Assembly (NCBI RefSeq): GCF_018885265.1
Contig: NZ_CP076538.1
Coordinates: 4,004,001-4,068,000 of the forward strand
DNA length: 64,000 nucleotides
Reading direction: 5' to 3'
Origin: Amycolatopsis aidingensis
GTDB taxonomy: Bacteria > Actinomycetota > Actinomycetes > Mycobacteriales > Pseudonocardiaceae
Shown here one piece after another: positions 48,507 through 57,753 of the stretch; position 1 is the stretch's first letter, and each line of letters begins with the position of its first letter. The notes under the pieces were generated by a model. The model was not told where the DNA came from and ran no database searches. It saw nothing but the letters and a program-made list of their open reading frames with translations. The translations under genes were made by a program, and so were the position numbers.

Positions 48507-48742
48507 CAGAGCCGGACCCCCTTTGCCAGCAGCTCGGCCACGACCGCGTCGATGCCCCGCCGGTCGATCGTCTTCATCCCCTTGACCGAGACCCGCAGCC
48601 GCACCCGGCGCCGCAGGCTCGGCACCCAGTACCGGCGGGTCTGCACATTGGGCTCCCACCGGCGGGAGCTTCGCCGGTGGGAGTGCGAGACCTGCTTGCC
48701 ATATCCCGGCGCGCGACCGGTGACCTGGCACACGGCTGACAT
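48506..48742 (-). CDS. rpmB: 50S ribosomal protein bL28, zinc-free paralogue
   Basis: 78-residue L28 ([37 protein letters not shown]). The zinc form begins AVCxxCGK; here it reads AVCQVTG, so the second Cys is lost and no later pair exists. ATG has GAGGAGGG upstream. First gene of the minus-strand operon; the Zur-like box starts 21 bases upstream. Confidence 0.95.
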   Translation of the reverse strand: MSAVCQVTGRAPGYGKQVSHSHRRSSRRWEPNVQTRRYWVPSLRRRVRLRVSVKGMKTIDRRGIDAVVAELLAKGVRL

Positions 48743-48762
48743 GCACCCTCCTCAATTGGTAT

Positions 48763-48777
48763 TGATACTCATTTTCA
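48763..48777. promoter_or_regulatory. Zur-like operator shared by two divergent zinc-sparing operons
   Basis: TGATACTCATTTTCA is a 7-1-7 inverted repeat with five of seven pairs matched, resembling the Zur box TGAAAATGATTTTCA-type consensus I recall for actinobacteria. It is the only AT-rich island in the 98-base gap between rpmB and the COG0523 gene. Zinc-loaded Zur would repress both directions. Confidence 0.8.
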
Positions 48778-48840
48778 TTTAGTCTACATCGCGTACCTGA
48801 CGTTGAACGACGCCCCACCCGGGGTTGGTCTGGAGCAGCA

Positions 48841-50094
48841 GTGACCCAGCACGACCGCGTACCGCTGACCCTCATCGGCGGCCTGTCCCCCACCGCGAAC
48901 ACCCGGCTCACCGACACCCTGCGAGCCGGGGATCCTGGCACCGCCGTGGTGCACCACGACCTGCGCCATATCGGCTCCGGTGTGGTGCGCAGGCGTCTGC
49001 AGCTCGGCCACCGCGACCAGCTCACCGCGCTCGAGCTGGCGCACGGGTGCGTTTCCTGCACCCTGCGCGAGGACCTGCTGCCGTTGCTGCGCAGGCTGGG
49101 CCGGATGCCCGAGGTCCGGCGCATCCTGGTCCGGCTCGACCCGGCGATGGAGCCGGAACCGGTGAGCTGGGCGCTGCATCACGTGCTGGTCGGTGACCGG
49201 CCGGTGCTGGCGGACCTGCGGATCGAGGCCGTGTACTCGGCACTCGACCACGCGAGCTGGTTCGAGGCGGCCACCGGGGAGGACACCCTGGCCGAGTGCG
49301 GCCTGCAGGCCAGCGCGGAGGACGAGCGGACCCTCGCCCAGGTCGCACTGGCGCAGGTCGAGTTCGCCGACGTGCTGGTACTGGACGGGGCGGCCACCGA
49401 CGGGTGGAGCGCCGCCCGCACCGCGGCGGTCCTGGACCGGGTGGCGCCCACCGCGCCCCGGGCCGAACTGGCCGGCGCGGACGGGAGCACGCTGCGCGCG
49501 GCCGTCCCCGCCGAGGCGCGCCGCGGGGAGCTCACCGACCAGCACGGCGCCCTGCTACGCGGGCAGCCGCCCCTGCACACCGACTGCGGGATCTGCCTTT
49601 TCACCTTCACCGCACGGCGGCCGTTCCACCCGCAACGCCTGCACGCGGCGATCGACGTGCTGCTGGACGGCGTGGTGCGCACCCGCGGGCGTGCCTGGGT
49701 GGCCAGCCAGCCGGACGTGGCGTTCTGGATCGAGTCCGCGGGCGGCGGCCTCGGCATCGGGCACGCGGGTGGCTGGCTCGCCGCGGCGGAGGGTCCGGAG
49801 TGGCTGGAGGTCTCCCCCGAGCGCCGCACTCTCGCGGCCCTGCGCTGGGATCCGGCCTTCGGGGACCGGGCGCAGGAACTGGTGATCGTCGCGCACCAGG
49901 CGATCCCGGAGGAGATCGAGGCCGCGCTGCACGGCGCCCTGCTCACCGACGAGGAGCTGGCCGCGGGCGAGCATGCCTGGCGGCGCTATCCCGATCCGTT
50001 CGGCTCCTGGCACGAGGAGCCCTGCGCGGACACCGAACTCGCGCCCGGACGCCACGACGCGGGCGCACAAACCGGAAAGGACGACACACTGTGA
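48841..50094 (+). CDS. COG0523/CobW-like protein of the zinc-starvation regulon (Rv0106-like)
   Basis: 417-residue COG0523 relative. The metal motif region reads [20 protein letters not shown] (CxxC), and the C-terminal CobW_C domain is clear ([19 protein letters not shown] region, [28 protein letters not shown]). The Walker A loop, GxxGxGKT in true G3E GTPases, is degenerate ([14 protein letters not shown]), as it is in M. tuberculosis Rv0106. It therefore may not hydrolyse GTP in the usual way. In mycobacteria a homologue beside zinc-free ribosomal genes has been tied to ribosome hibernation (from memory, to be checked). Overlaps rpmE by 4 bases. Confidence 0.88.
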   Translation: MTQHDRVPLTLIGGLSPTANTRLTDTLRAGDPGTAVVHHDLRHIGSGVVRRRLQLGHRDQLTALELAHGCVSCTLREDLLPLLRRLGRMPEVRRILVRLDPAMEPEPVSWALHHVLVGDRPVLADLRIEAVYSALDHASWFEAATGEDTLAECGLQASAEDERTLAQVALAQVEFADVLVLDGAATDGWSAARTAAVLDRVAPTAPRAELAGADGSTLRAAVPAEARRGELTDQHGALLRGQPPLHTDCGICLFTFTARRPFHPQRLHAAIDVLLDGVVRTRGRAWVASQPDVAFWIESAGGGLGIGHAGGWLAAAEGPEWLEVSPERRTLAALRWDPAFGDRAQELVIVAHQAIPEEIEAALHGALLTDEELAAGEHAWRRYPDPFGSWHEEPCADTELAPGRHDAGAQTGKDDTL

Positions 50095-50354
50095 AACCAG
50101 GAATCCATCCCGAGTACCGGCCCGTGGTGTTCCAGGACGCCGCGACCGGGGACGCCTTCCTCACCCGGTCGACGACCACATCGGACCGGACGATCGAGTG
50201 GAGCGACGGCAACACCTACCCGCTGGTGCTGGTCGATATCAGTGCCTGGTCACACCCGTTCTGGACCGGCACGCGCCGGATCATGGACACCGCGGGGCAG
50301 GTGGAGAAGTTCCACCGCCGCTACGGCAGGCGGGAAGCGGGAGGTGAGCGGTGA
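50091..50354 (+). CDS. rpmE: 50S ribosomal protein bL31 type B, zinc-free
   Basis: 87-residue type B L31 ([52 protein letters not shown]). No Cys, so it is the zinc-independent form. GTG overlaps the COG0523 stop (GTGA); its TGA overlaps the rpmF ATG by one base. Confidence 0.96.
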   Translation: MKPGIHPEYRPVVFQDAATGDAFLTRSTTTSDRTIEWSDGNTYPLVLVDISAWSHPFWTGTRRIMDTAGQVEKFHRRYGRREAGGER

Positions 50355-50518
50355 TGGCGGTACCGAAGCGGAAGATGTCGCGCAGCAACACCAGGTCGCG
50401 CCGCGCTCGATGGAAGGCGGCGGCGCCGGACCTGGTGCCGATCACCGTTGCGGGTGAGCGGAAACTGGTGCCACGCGCGCTGATCGGGCACTTCCAGCGG
50501 CTGGAGCGCAGCGGCTGA
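50354..50518 (+). CDS. rpmF: 50S ribosomal protein bL32, zinc-free paralogue
   Basis: 54-residue protein starting [20 protein letters not shown], then [20 protein letters not shown]. The start is diagnostic for L32; the four zinc Cys of the C-terminal half of normal L32 are absent. ATG 50354 shares a base with the rpmE stop. The gene is easily missed because of its size. Completes a set of six zinc-free ribosomal proteins at this locus. Confidence 0.95.
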   Translation: MAVPKRKMSRSNTRSRRARWKAAAPDLVPITVAGERKLVPRALIGHFQRLERSG

Positions 50519-50549
50519 GCTCGCTCCCGCACCGCCGCCCTGCCAGGAG

Positions 50550-50846
50550 TCAGTGCTCGTCGTAGTGGTCGCCGTGGGCCGCATGGCGGTGTCCATCGTG
50601 GATGTAGTCCACATGGTCCTCATGCGGCACCGCGACGTGGCCGCAGCCCTCGCCGTGGGTGTGCTCGTGGGTGCCGTGCGCCGCGTGCTCGCTCGGTTCG
50701 CACTCGTCGTAGTGCCCGTTGTGGGCCCGGTGCAGATGACCGCCGTGCACGTAGTCGACGTGGTCGCCGTGCGGCACCGCGACATGCCCGCAGCCCTCGC
50801 CGTGCCGGTGATCGTGTCCGGTGTGTTCCCGGTGTGCTGTGTCCAT
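50550..50846 (-). CDS. histidine-rich probable zinc-binding protein with two tandem repeats
   Basis: 98 residues with 27 His. Two near-identical units of about 35 residues share HGEGCGHVAVPH-x-DHVDY followed by H-x-GH-x-H-x-AH-x-x-HYDE; a Cys sits in each GEGCGH. No membrane helix or transporter domain is present, so the database label 'zinc transporter permease' that I recall for relatives is misleading. It most likely stores or passes zinc, nickel or copper. Start ATG 50846 (GTG 50861 possible); no strong ribosome site. Converges with rpmF 31 bases away. Confidence 0.82.
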   Translation of the reverse strand: MDTAHREHTGHDHRHGEGCGHVAVPHGDHVDYVHGGHLHRAHNGHYDECEPSEHAAHGTHEHTHGEGCGHVAVPHEDHVDYIHDGHRHAAHGDHYDEH

Positions 50847-50886
50847 AACCGACGCTAACACCGTGGCCAGGACACGACAGCGCCGT

Positions 50887-52203
50887 TCACCCGAGCGTGG
50901 CCCGCCGCGGCACGGGGAGGACGGAGCGGCGCAGCAGCGGGATGCCGAGCAGGATGAGAATGCCCGGGATGGTGGAGAAGCCCAGTACGATCGCGGTGAT
51001 CGCGCTGTCCGGTTGCGCCGCGGTCGCGTGTTCCATTGTGGACAGGTAGCCGCCGGTGGCCAGAATCAGCCCGAACAGGCCGGGGCCGAGCGCGAGGCCA
51101 AGGGTCTCGGCTGCGGTCCACAGCCCGGCGGCGACACCGGCCCTGGTGGCGCCGGTGCGCTGCTCCTCGACCGCGATCAGGTCCGGCAGGATGGCCAGCG
51201 GGAACACCTGCACCCCCGCGTAGCCCACCCCGGCAAGCGCGACCAGACCGAAGATCACCGGCATCGGCAGGATCGTGGCCGCGCTCAGCACCAGCAGCGC
51301 GCCCCCGAACAGGCCGCTGGCGATCCGGAACCCGGTCAGCTTGCCGCCTCGCCTGCCCAGCCTGCTCCACAGCGGCATCACCAGCATCGCCGGGCCGACG
51401 AAACCGGCGAACAGGAAGGTCTGCAGCTCCGCGTCGCCCAGCACATGCCGCGCGGTATAGACCACCCCGGCCAGCAGGGTGCCCACACCGATGGACTGCA
51501 CCACGTACACCGCCAGCAGCCATTGGAACGGCCGCCAGCCCCGCATGGTCGCGGCGAGCTCGCGCATCCGTGGGGTCAGCTCGCGCCGCGTGCCCACCGG
51601 GGCGTCGCGCAGGCCGAGGTAGACCACCAGCGCCCCGGCCAGCATCAGCGCGGCCACCGCGACGCTCATCACCCGGTATCCGGCCACCCCGCCGATCCCG
51701 TTCGCGATCGCGGGCGCCCCGGCTCCGGAGCCCAGCACGGCCAGCGCCAGCATGGCGATCCGCCATGCGCTCATCCGGGTCCGCTCGTCGTAGGAGTCGG
51801 TGATCTCGGCGGGCAGCGCGTTGTAGGGCACCTGGAAGAAGGCGTACGCGGTGGCGGCCACGAAGAACACCAGCACCACGTAACCGGCGTCGGCGGCCAC
51901 CGAACCCAGCCCCGGATGCGCGAACAACGCCACGAACAGCAGCGCGACCCCGGCCCCGCCGAGCAACAGCACCGGCCTGCGGCTGCCCTGCCTGCGCAGC
52001 GCCCGGTCGGAGATCCGCCCGGCAACGGGGTTGAACAGCACGTCCCAGGCCTTGGGCACCAGCACGATCGCGCCGGCCGCGGCGGCGGGCACCGCCATGG
52101 TGTCGGTCAGGTAGGGCAACAGCAGCAGGCCGGGCACCGTGGCGAACGGCGCGGTGACGAAGGAACCGAACGCGAAGCTGAGCCGGTGGCGGATACTGAG
52201 CAC
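50887..52203 (-). CDS. MFS transporter of the GPH/sodium:sugar symporter type
   Basis: 438-residue, 12-helix transporter. MLSIRHRLSFAFGSFV opens like GPH symporters, with PKAWDVLFNPVAGRISDR after helix 2 and SYDERTRMSAWR, a family signature, between helices 4 and 5. Substrate (sugar or other) unknown. GTG 52203 has GAGGAGG at 7-base spacing, better than GTG 52209. Next to the F420 oxidoreductase gene, with 66 bases between. Confidence 0.82.
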   Translation of the reverse strand: MLSIRHRLSFAFGSFVTAPFATVPGLLLLPYLTDTMAVPAAAAGAIVLVPKAWDVLFNPVAGRISDRALRRQGSRRPVLLLGGAGVALLFVALFAHPGLGSVAADAGYVVLVFFVAATAYAFFQVPYNALPAEITDSYDERTRMSAWRIAMLALAVLGSGAGAPAIANGIGGVAGYRVMSVAVAALMLAGALVVYLGLRDAPVGTRRELTPRMRELAATMRGWRPFQWLLAVYVVQSIGVGTLLAGVVYTARHVLGDAELQTFLFAGFVGPAMLVMPLWSRLGRRGGKLTGFRIASGLFGGALLVLSAATILPMPVIFGLVALAGVGYAGVQVFPLAILPDLIAVEEQRTGATRAGVAAGLWTAAETLGLALGPGLFGLILATGGYLSTMEHATAAQPDSAITAIVLGFSTIPGILILLGIPLLRRSVLPVPRRATLG

Positions 52204-52269
52204 GGCCACTCCTCCTCGACTCCGCAGCGCCCTCGGCGGGCATCGTTGCATTGCCGAGGCCGGACACAC

Positions 52270-53298
52270 TCACCGGCCCGCGAAAACCTCCGCGACCGAC
52301 CGCAGCGTCGCCGCGTCCCCGCGCAGCAGCATGGTGGTCACCACGGTCTCCTCCCAGGCAGCCAGCTCCTCCCGGATCTTGCCGGCCGGGCCGATCAGCG
52401 CGATGTCCTCCACCAGCCGGGTCGGGATGGCGGCCGCCGCCTCCGCCTTCCGGCCCCCGAGGTAGAGTTCCTGCACCTTGTCCGCGGTGTCCGCGTGGCC
52501 CATCCGGGCGAAGACATCGTGATGGAAGTTCACGTCCTTGGCGCCCATCCCGCCGATGTACAGCGCCAGCGAGGGCCGGATCAGGTCGGCGGCCTGTTCC
52601 ACATCGGCGTGCACGATCACCGGCACCGAGGCGGCCACCTCGAAGTCGGCAGGCGCACCACCCGGCCTGCGGGCGAACCCCTCCGCCAGTGCCGCGCGGT
52701 AGAAGGCGTCGGTCCTGGGTGAGAAGAACAGTGGCAGCCAGCCGTCGCAGATCTCCGCGGCCAGCGCCACGTTCTTCGGCCCCTCGGCGGCGAGGTGGAT
52801 CGGGATGCGGGTGCGCAGCGGGTGCACCGTGGACTTCAGCGGTTTGCCGAGCCCGGTCCCACCCGCCAGCGGGAGCTGGAAGAACCGGCCGTCGTAGGTC
52901 ACCGGCTCCTCCCTGGCGACCACCCGGCGCACGATCTCCACGTACTCCCTGGTGCGGGCCAGCGGCCGCGGATAGGGCTGGCCGTACCAGCCTTCCACCA
53001 CCTGCGGGCCGGAGGCGCCGAGGCCGAGCACGAACCGCCCGCCGGTGAGGTGGTCCATGGTCATCGCGCTCATCGCCGTCGCAGCCGGGGTGCGCGCCGC
53101 CATCTGCACGATGTTCGTGCCCAGCCGGATCCGGGAGGTTGAGGCACCCCACCAGGCCAGCGGGGTGAAGGCATCCGAGCCATAGCCCTCGGCCGTCCAC
53201 ACCGAGTCGAACCCGAGCTGCTCCGCCTGCACGATCGCGTCCAGCGCGCCGGGCGGCGGCCCCGCGGACCAGTACCCGATGTGGTAGCCGAGTTTCAC
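52270..53298 (-). CDS. LLM-class F420-dependent oxidoreductase
   Basis: 342-residue luciferase-like TIM-barrel enzyme using reduced deazaflavin F420 (VKLGYHIGYWSAGPPPGALD, LGTNIVQMAARTPAATAMSA, LGLGASGPQVVEGWYGQPY). This set of motifs is typical of actinobacterial F420 reductases. GTG 53298 has GGGAGG at 7 bases; the large open frame upstream belongs to the MpaB-like gene region. Substrate unknown; it may work with the oxygenase encoded 20 bases upstream. Confidence 0.9.
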   Translation of the reverse strand: MKLGYHIGYWSAGPPPGALDAIVQAEQLGFDSVWTAEGYGSDAFTPLAWWGASTSRIRLGTNIVQMAARTPAATAMSAMTMDHLTGGRFVLGLGASGPQVVEGWYGQPYPRPLARTREYVEIVRRVVAREEPVTYDGRFFQLPLAGGTGLGKPLKSTVHPLRTRIPIHLAAEGPKNVALAAEICDGWLPLFFSPRTDAFYRAALAEGFARRPGGAPADFEVAASVPVIVHADVEQAADLIRPSLALYIGGMGAKDVNFHHDVFARMGHADTADKVQELYLGGRKAEAAAAIPTRLVEDIALIGPAGKIREELAAWEETVVTTMLLRGDAATLRSVAEVFAGR

Positions 53299-53318
53299 GC
53301 GCGCCTCCCGGTAGTACT

Positions 53319-54266
53319 TCACTGGACCTGCGGTGAGTAGTGCGTTGGCGAGTCCCGTTCCGCCCGCGGCGGCAGGTTCCGCCGCGGGGTGTGCACCAGC
53401 GGCGCGTCCGCAGGGTCCTTGCCCAGCGCCCGGCGCCAGCCAGCGCGGGCCCGCGGGTGGTACCGCCGCTCGAAGGGCACCAGGGTGAACGCCGCGTTGA
53501 TCGCCTTGCCGAGCAGCCGGTGCAGCCGCTCGTCCCGGGATGACCAGGAATAGCCGAGCCGGGCGCGGACCGCGGGCGGGAACAGGCCCACGGTGAGCCA
53601 GACGAACCCGCGGGCGACCGGCACCCGCACCAGCTTCCAGGCCCGTTCCGGCAGCCAGCGCAGCCCGCCGGGCTTGGGCAGCCGCTCGATCTCCAGCACG
53701 TCCCTTGTCGCCTTGTTGTCCTCGAGCACCTCGGCGCACATGTGCTCCCAGTAGGCGCGGAACGCCTCCCAGGACTCGGGCACCGGGCGCATGCTCATGC
53801 CGTACATCCGGTACCACTGCACATGTTCCTCGAACAGCTGCCGCCGCTGCGCCTCGGTCAGCCCGCCCGCGAAACGCTCTGCGGTCAGCACCGTGCCCAT
53901 GAAGAAGGTGGAGTGCGCCCAGTAGTAGGTGTCCGGGTCGAGTGCGTGATAGCGGCGCCCGTACCGGTCCACGCCCTTGATGGTGTCGTGGTAGCCGCGG
54001 ACCTCCAGTGCCGTCCGGTGCGCGCGGGGGCCGTCGTAGACCACTCCGCCGATCGGGTAAAGCGAGCGGAACAGCCGCTGCCAGCGCTCGGCGAAGAACC
54101 GCGAGTGCTGCTCGACCCCTGCGCCCAGCCCGGGGTGCATGTTCTGCATCGACCCGGCCCACAAGGCGATCAGCAGCCCACGCCAGTCACCGAAGTACTT
54201 CCAGGTCAGCGAGTCCGGCCCGAGCGGCTGCGATGGCGCCGCCCTCCGGTCCTCCACCTCTGTCAT
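53319..54266 (-). CDS. oxygenase, MpaB family (DUF2236, rubber-oxygenase-like)
   Basis: 315-residue helical haem-type oxygenase domain: WKYFGDWRGLLIALWAGSMQ, HPGLGAGVEQHSRFFAE, DPDTYYWAHSTFFMGTVLTA, EHVQWYRMYGMSMRPVPESW. The MpaB/latex-clearing family oxidatively cleaves isoprenoid chains or acts on lipids; the substrate here is unknown. ATG 54266 has AGGAG at 8 bases. Divergent from a TetR gene across 93 bases with two inverted repeats, and followed at 20 bases by the F420 oxidoreductase. Confidence 0.88.
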   Translation of the reverse strand: MTEVEDRRAAPSQPLGPDSLTWKYFGDWRGLLIALWAGSMQNMHPGLGAGVEQHSRFFAERWQRLFRSLYPIGGVVYDGPRAHRTALEVRGYHDTIKGVDRYGRRYHALDPDTYYWAHSTFFMGTVLTAERFAGGLTEAQRRQLFEEHVQWYRMYGMSMRPVPESWEAFRAYWEHMCAEVLEDNKATRDVLEIERLPKPGGLRWLPERAWKLVRVPVARGFVWLTVGLFPPAVRARLGYSWSSRDERLHRLLGKAINAAFTLVPFERRYHPRARAGWRRALGKDPADAPLVHTPRRNLPPRAERDSPTHYSPQVQ

Positions 54267-54285
54267 GCTGGACTCTCCTTGCCGC

Positions 54286-54342
54286 GACAACAGACTGACC
54301 ACATCTGTTGTCAGGTTAAGGTTGACAACAACCGTAGTCAAC
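54286..54342. promoter_or_regulatory. two inverted repeats between the MpaB-like gene and tetR
   Basis: GACAACAGA (54286-54294) pairs perfectly with TCTGTTGTC (54304-54312). A second repeat, GTTGAC (54321-54326) with GTCAAC (54337-54342), lies close to the TetR start and includes a -35-like TTGACA (54322-54327). Probable operators of the divergent TetR protein. Confidence 0.65.
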
Positions 54343-54359
54343 GTTGGAGAGTCAGCGCG

Positions 54360-54971
54360 ATGGCCGAGACGGCGGCCCGAACCTGGGGCGGGACCACGCT
54401 GAGCGACCGCAGGGCCGCCCGGCGGGAGCAACTGCTGGAGGCCGGACTGGAGCTGCTCGGCACCGGGGGCAGCCCCGCGGTGAGCGTGCGCGCGGTGTGC
54501 CGCCGGGCCAAGCTCACCGAGCGGTACTTCTACGAGAGCTTCACCGACCGTGAGGAACTCGTGCTCGCGGTGTACGAGCGGGTTGCCGCCGAGGCACACG
54601 AGGTGCTGGTCCGCTCGGTCAGCGATGCACCCCGCTCGGCGACCGAGCGGGCCGAGGCCGCGGTGACCGCGTTCGTGCAGCTGATGCTGGACGACCCGCG
54701 CAAGGGCAGGGTGCTGCTGCTGTCCCCGATGACGGATCCCACGCTCAGCAGGCGCGGGGTCGAGCTGCTGCCCGCCTTCGCCGCGCTGATCCGCGAGCAG
54801 CTGCCGGGCAAGGCCGACGAGCTCGACCGGGAGATGACCGCGATCGGCCTGGTCGGCGCGCTGGCCAACCTGTTCATCGCGCACCTGGACGGCAGCCTGG
54901 ATGCGTCCAGGGACCGGCTGGTGGCGCACTGCGTGCGCCTGCTCAGCCGCGCGGACGCCCTGCACACCTAG
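54360..54971 (+). CDS. TetR-family regulator
   Basis: 203-residue TetR protein with HTH at about 20-65 ([34 protein letters not shown]). ATG 54360 follows GGAGAG. Divergent from the MpaB-like oxygenase gene with inverted repeats in the gap, so it likely represses the oxygenase/F420 oxidoreductase pair. Its stop overlaps the aldolase stop by 4 bases (convergent). Confidence 0.9.
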   Translation: MAETAARTWGGTTLSDRRAARREQLLEAGLELLGTGGSPAVSVRAVCRRAKLTERYFYESFTDREELVLAVYERVAAEAHEVLVRSVSDAPRSATERAEAAVTAFVQLMLDDPRKGRVLLLSPMTDPTLSRRGVELLPAFAALIREQLPGKADELDREMTAIGLVGALANLFIAHLDGSLDASRDRLVAHCVRLLSRADALHT

Positions 54972-55990
54972 CCCCGGTCCCGCTCGGCGGCCATCCGCAC
55001 CGCGATGTCGATGATCATGTCCTCCTGGCCGCCGATGTACTTGTGCTCGCCGACCCGGTACAGGATCTCGTGCGCCGGTACGCCGTAACGCTGCGCGGCC
55101 CGCTCGGCATGCAGCAGGAAACTGGAGTACACCCCGGCGAAGCCCTGCACGATAGAGGAACGGTCCATGACCGGCAGCCGGGTGATGAACGGCTTCACCA
55201 CGTTCTCCGCGGCCTCCATCAGCACGTCCTTGTCCACCCCGGTCCGGATGCCCAGCCGCTCGAAGGTCGCCGCCAGCACCTCGGTCGGCGAGTTGCCCGC
55301 ACCGGCGCCGAGCGCGGCCAGCGACCCGTCGATCTGCCGCGCGCCCGCCCGGTAGGCCAGCACGGAGTTGGCCACGCCGAAACTCAGGTTCTGGTGCCCG
55401 TGGTAGCCGACCTGGGCCTGCTCCCCCAGTTCGGCGACCAGCGCGGCCACCCGGTCGGCAGCCTCCTCCAGGATCAGCGCACCCGCCGAGTCCACCACGT
55501 ATACGCACTGGCAGCCCGCGTCCACCATGATCCGGGCCTGCTTGGCCAGCGCCTCCGGTTCGGAAAGGTGCGCCAGCATCAGGAAGCCGACCGTCTCCAT
55601 GCCCAGCGCCCGCGCCTCGGCGAAGTGCTGTGCGGACACGTCCGCCTCGGTGCAGTGGGTGGCGATCCGTACCGCCGAGGCACCCAGCTCGGCCGCGGCC
55701 TTCAGGTCGGTGACCGTGCCGAGGCCGGGCAGCAGGAGCACGGCGATCGCGGCCCGGCGCGCCTGCGCCACCGCGGCGGCGATCAGCTTCCGCTCGTCGA
55801 CCCGGGAGAACCCGTAGTTGAACGTGGAGCCGCCGAGCCCGTCGCCGTGGGTCACCTCGATCAGCGAGACCCCGGCCTCGTCCAGCGCGCGCACGGTGTC
55901 CCGCACGTGCTGTTCGGTGAACTGGTGCGCCATGGCGTGGCTGCCGTCGCGCAAGGTGGTGTCGACGAGTCGGACGTCCCGCTCGGTCAT
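54968..55990 (-). CDS. dmpG: 4-hydroxy-2-oxovalerate aldolase
   Basis: 340-residue class II aldolase splitting 4-hydroxy-2-oxoacids to pyruvate and an aldehyde, last steps of aromatic/steroid meta-cleavage. Motifs: [37 protein letters not shown] and the metal ligands in [15 protein letters not shown]. It forms a channelled complex with the acetaldehyde dehydrogenase encoded just upstream (4-base overlap). A 2-hydroxypentadienoate hydratase gene, usual third partner, is absent from the window. Could equally be the HsaF or BphI type. Confidence 0.95.
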   Translation of the reverse strand: MTERDVRLVDTTLRDGSHAMAHQFTEQHVRDTVRALDEAGVSLIEVTHGDGLGGSTFNYGFSRVDERKLIAAAVAQARRAAIAVLLLPGLGTVTDLKAAAELGASAVRIATHCTEADVSAQHFAEARALGMETVGFLMLAHLSEPEALAKQARIMVDAGCQCVYVVDSAGALILEEAADRVAALVAELGEQAQVGYHGHQNLSFGVANSVLAYRAGARQIDGSLAALGAGAGNSPTEVLAATFERLGIRTGVDKDVLMEAAENVVKPFITRLPVMDRSSIVQGFAGVYSSFLLHAERAAQRYGVPAHEILYRVGEHKYIGGQEDMIIDIAVRMAAERDRG

Positions 55991-56904
55991 GCTCGCACCG
56001 TCCTTCGTTCCAGGATCCGCCCGGCGAGCAGCTCGCCCACCCTGGCCGCGGCCGCCGTCATGATGTCCAGGTTTCCCGCGTAGGCGGGCAGGTGGTCACC
56101 GTTGCCCGCCACCTCGAGGAACACCGCCACCCGCCCCTGGCCGCCCCAGTCCGGCCGCGGGTCGTCGAACTGCGGGTCCGCCCGCAGGGTGTACCCGGGG
56201 ACGTAGACCTGCACCTCGCGCACCATCCGCTCGATCGACTCGCGGATCGCCTCCCGGTCGGCCCCGGGGTCGATCGCGCAGAACACCGTGTCCCGCATGA
56301 TCATCGGCGGTTCCACCGGGTTGATGATGATGATCGCCTTGCCGCGGGCGGCGCCGCCGACCCGCTCGATACCGTGGGCGGTGGTCTCGGTGAACTCGTC
56401 GATGTTCGCCCTGGTTCCCGGCCCCGCCGAGCGGGAGGCCACCGAGGCCACGATCTCCGCGTACGGCACCTCGGTCACCCTGCTGACCGCGCGCACGATC
56501 GGGATCGTCGCCTGCCCGCCACAGGTGATCAGGTTGAGGTTCGGCGCGTCCAGCTGGTCCGGCAGGTTCACCACCGGGCAGGTGAACGGCCCCACCGCCG
56601 CCGGGGTGAGGTCCACGGCTTGTATTCCCGCCGCCGCGTAGCGCGGCGCGTTGGCCCGGTGCGCGCGGGCCGAGGTCGCCTCGAAGACCAATTCGGGAAG
56701 CTCCGGCTGGGCCAGCAGCCAGTCCACGCCCTCGGCCGAGGTGCGCAGACCGAGTTCGGCCGCCCGCGCCAGCCCGGCGGACCCCGGCTCGACGCCCACC
56801 ATGTACCGCAGGTCGATGCGCTCGCTGCGGCGCACCTTGGCCAGCAGGTCGGTGCCGATATGGCCGGGCCCGACGATCGCCGCGACCACCCCACGCTCGC
56901 TCAT
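55987..56904 (-). CDS. dmpF: acetaldehyde dehydrogenase (acetylating)
   Basis: 305-residue NAD/CoA-dependent enzyme turning acetaldehyde (or propionaldehyde) into acyl-CoA. Rossmann loop [26 protein letters not shown], catalytic Cys in [13 protein letters not shown], and the dimer region [19 protein letters not shown] 56904 with GGGAGC. Upstream start extensions are antisense to the IclR gene. Pairs with the aldolase; the divergent IclR protein likely regulates both. Confidence 0.95.
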   Translation of the reverse strand: MSERGVVAAIVGPGHIGTDLLAKVRRSERIDLRYMVGVEPGSAGLARAAELGLRTSAEGVDWLLAQPELPELVFEATSARAHRANAPRYAAAGIQAVDLTPAAVGPFTCPVVNLPDQLDAPNLNLITCGGQATIPIVRAVSRVTEVPYAEIVASVASRSAGPGTRANIDEFTETTAHGIERVGGAARGKAIIIINPVEPPMIMRDTVFCAIDPGADREAIRESIERMVREVQVYVPGYTLRADPQFDDPRPDWGGQGRVAVFLEVAGNGDHLPAYAGNLDIMTAAAARVGELLAGRILERRTVRA

Positions 56905-56964
56905 CAGCGCTCCCTTCGCTTCCCAGGGCTCACCGTCCTCCTCCCGGTGCGGCATACTCAACGC

Positions 56965-57735
56965 ATGTGTGCCGCTGAGCGGGACGGCGAGCGGGCGGAC
57001 GGGAGTGCTGGAGCGACCGCCGACCGGCTGGCCAGGCTGCTGACCGCCTTCCGACCTGGGGACGAGGCGCTGGGCGTCTCCGAGCTGGCGCGGCGCACGG
57101 CGCTGCCGAAGTCCAGCGTGCACCGGCTGACCGGGCATCTGCGCGCCCACGGGTTGCTGGAGCCCGCCGGGCGGGGCGGGCTGCGGCTGGGACTCAGGCT
57201 GTTCGAGATCGGGCAGCTGGCCACCCGGCAGCGCGGCATCGTGGACGCCGCCCGGCCGTATCTCGCCGACCTGCGGGAGGCCACCCGCAACACGGTGCAT
57301 CTGGCGGTGCTGGAGGGCACCGAGGTGGTGTACCTGGACATCCTGCGCGGCCCGGACGCGCCCCGGTTGCCCTCCCGGATCGGCGGCCGGTTCCCCGCGC
57401 ACGCCACCGCCGTGGGCAAGGCGATCCTCGCGCACTCGCCGGAGTCCGTTGTGGACACCGTGGTGCGCGCCGGGCTGCCGAGGGTGAGCGGGCGCACGAT
57501 CACCGCGCCGGGGCTGCTGCGCAGGCAGCTCGGCAAGGCGCGGGCCGAGGGAATCGCCTACGAGCGGGAGGAGTCCGGCACCGGCGTGGTCTGCGCGGCG
57601 AGCCCGGTGCTGGACGGGGCAGGTGGGGCATTGGCCGCGATCTCCATCTCCGGCTGGACCAACCGGATGCGCACCGAGCGGGTCGCGCCCGCCGTCCGCA
57701 CCGCCGCGCTGGCGCTGTCCCGCACGCTCAGCTAG
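56965..57735 (+). CDS. IclR-family regulator
   Basis: 256-residue regulator with N-terminal winged HTH ([37 protein letters not shown]) and an IclR effector domain ([54 protein letters not shown]). Only 60 bases from the divergent acetaldehyde dehydrogenase gene, so it is the likely regulator of that operon. ATG 56965. Confidence 0.92.
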   Translation: MCAAERDGERADGSAGATADRLARLLTAFRPGDEALGVSELARRTALPKSSVHRLTGHLRAHGLLEPAGRGGLRLGLRLFEIGQLATRQRGIVDAARPYLADLREATRNTVHLAVLEGTEVVYLDILRGPDAPRLPSRIGGRFPAHATAVGKAILAHSPESVVDTVVRAGLPRVSGRTITAPGLLRRQLGKARAEGIAYEREESGTGVVCAASPVLDGAGGALAAISISGWTNRMRTERVAPAVRTAALALSRTLS

Positions 57736-57753
57736 CGGGGGGTGCGCCGGTGG

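Noticed and set aside
48784..49545. Minus-strand frame across the COG0523 gene and Zur gap
   Set aside because: Shadow frame; it would run through the divergent promoter region and has no domain.
50550..50846. Zinc transporter permease
   Set aside because: No hydrophobic segment of membrane length exists; the protein is a soluble His-rich repeat protein.
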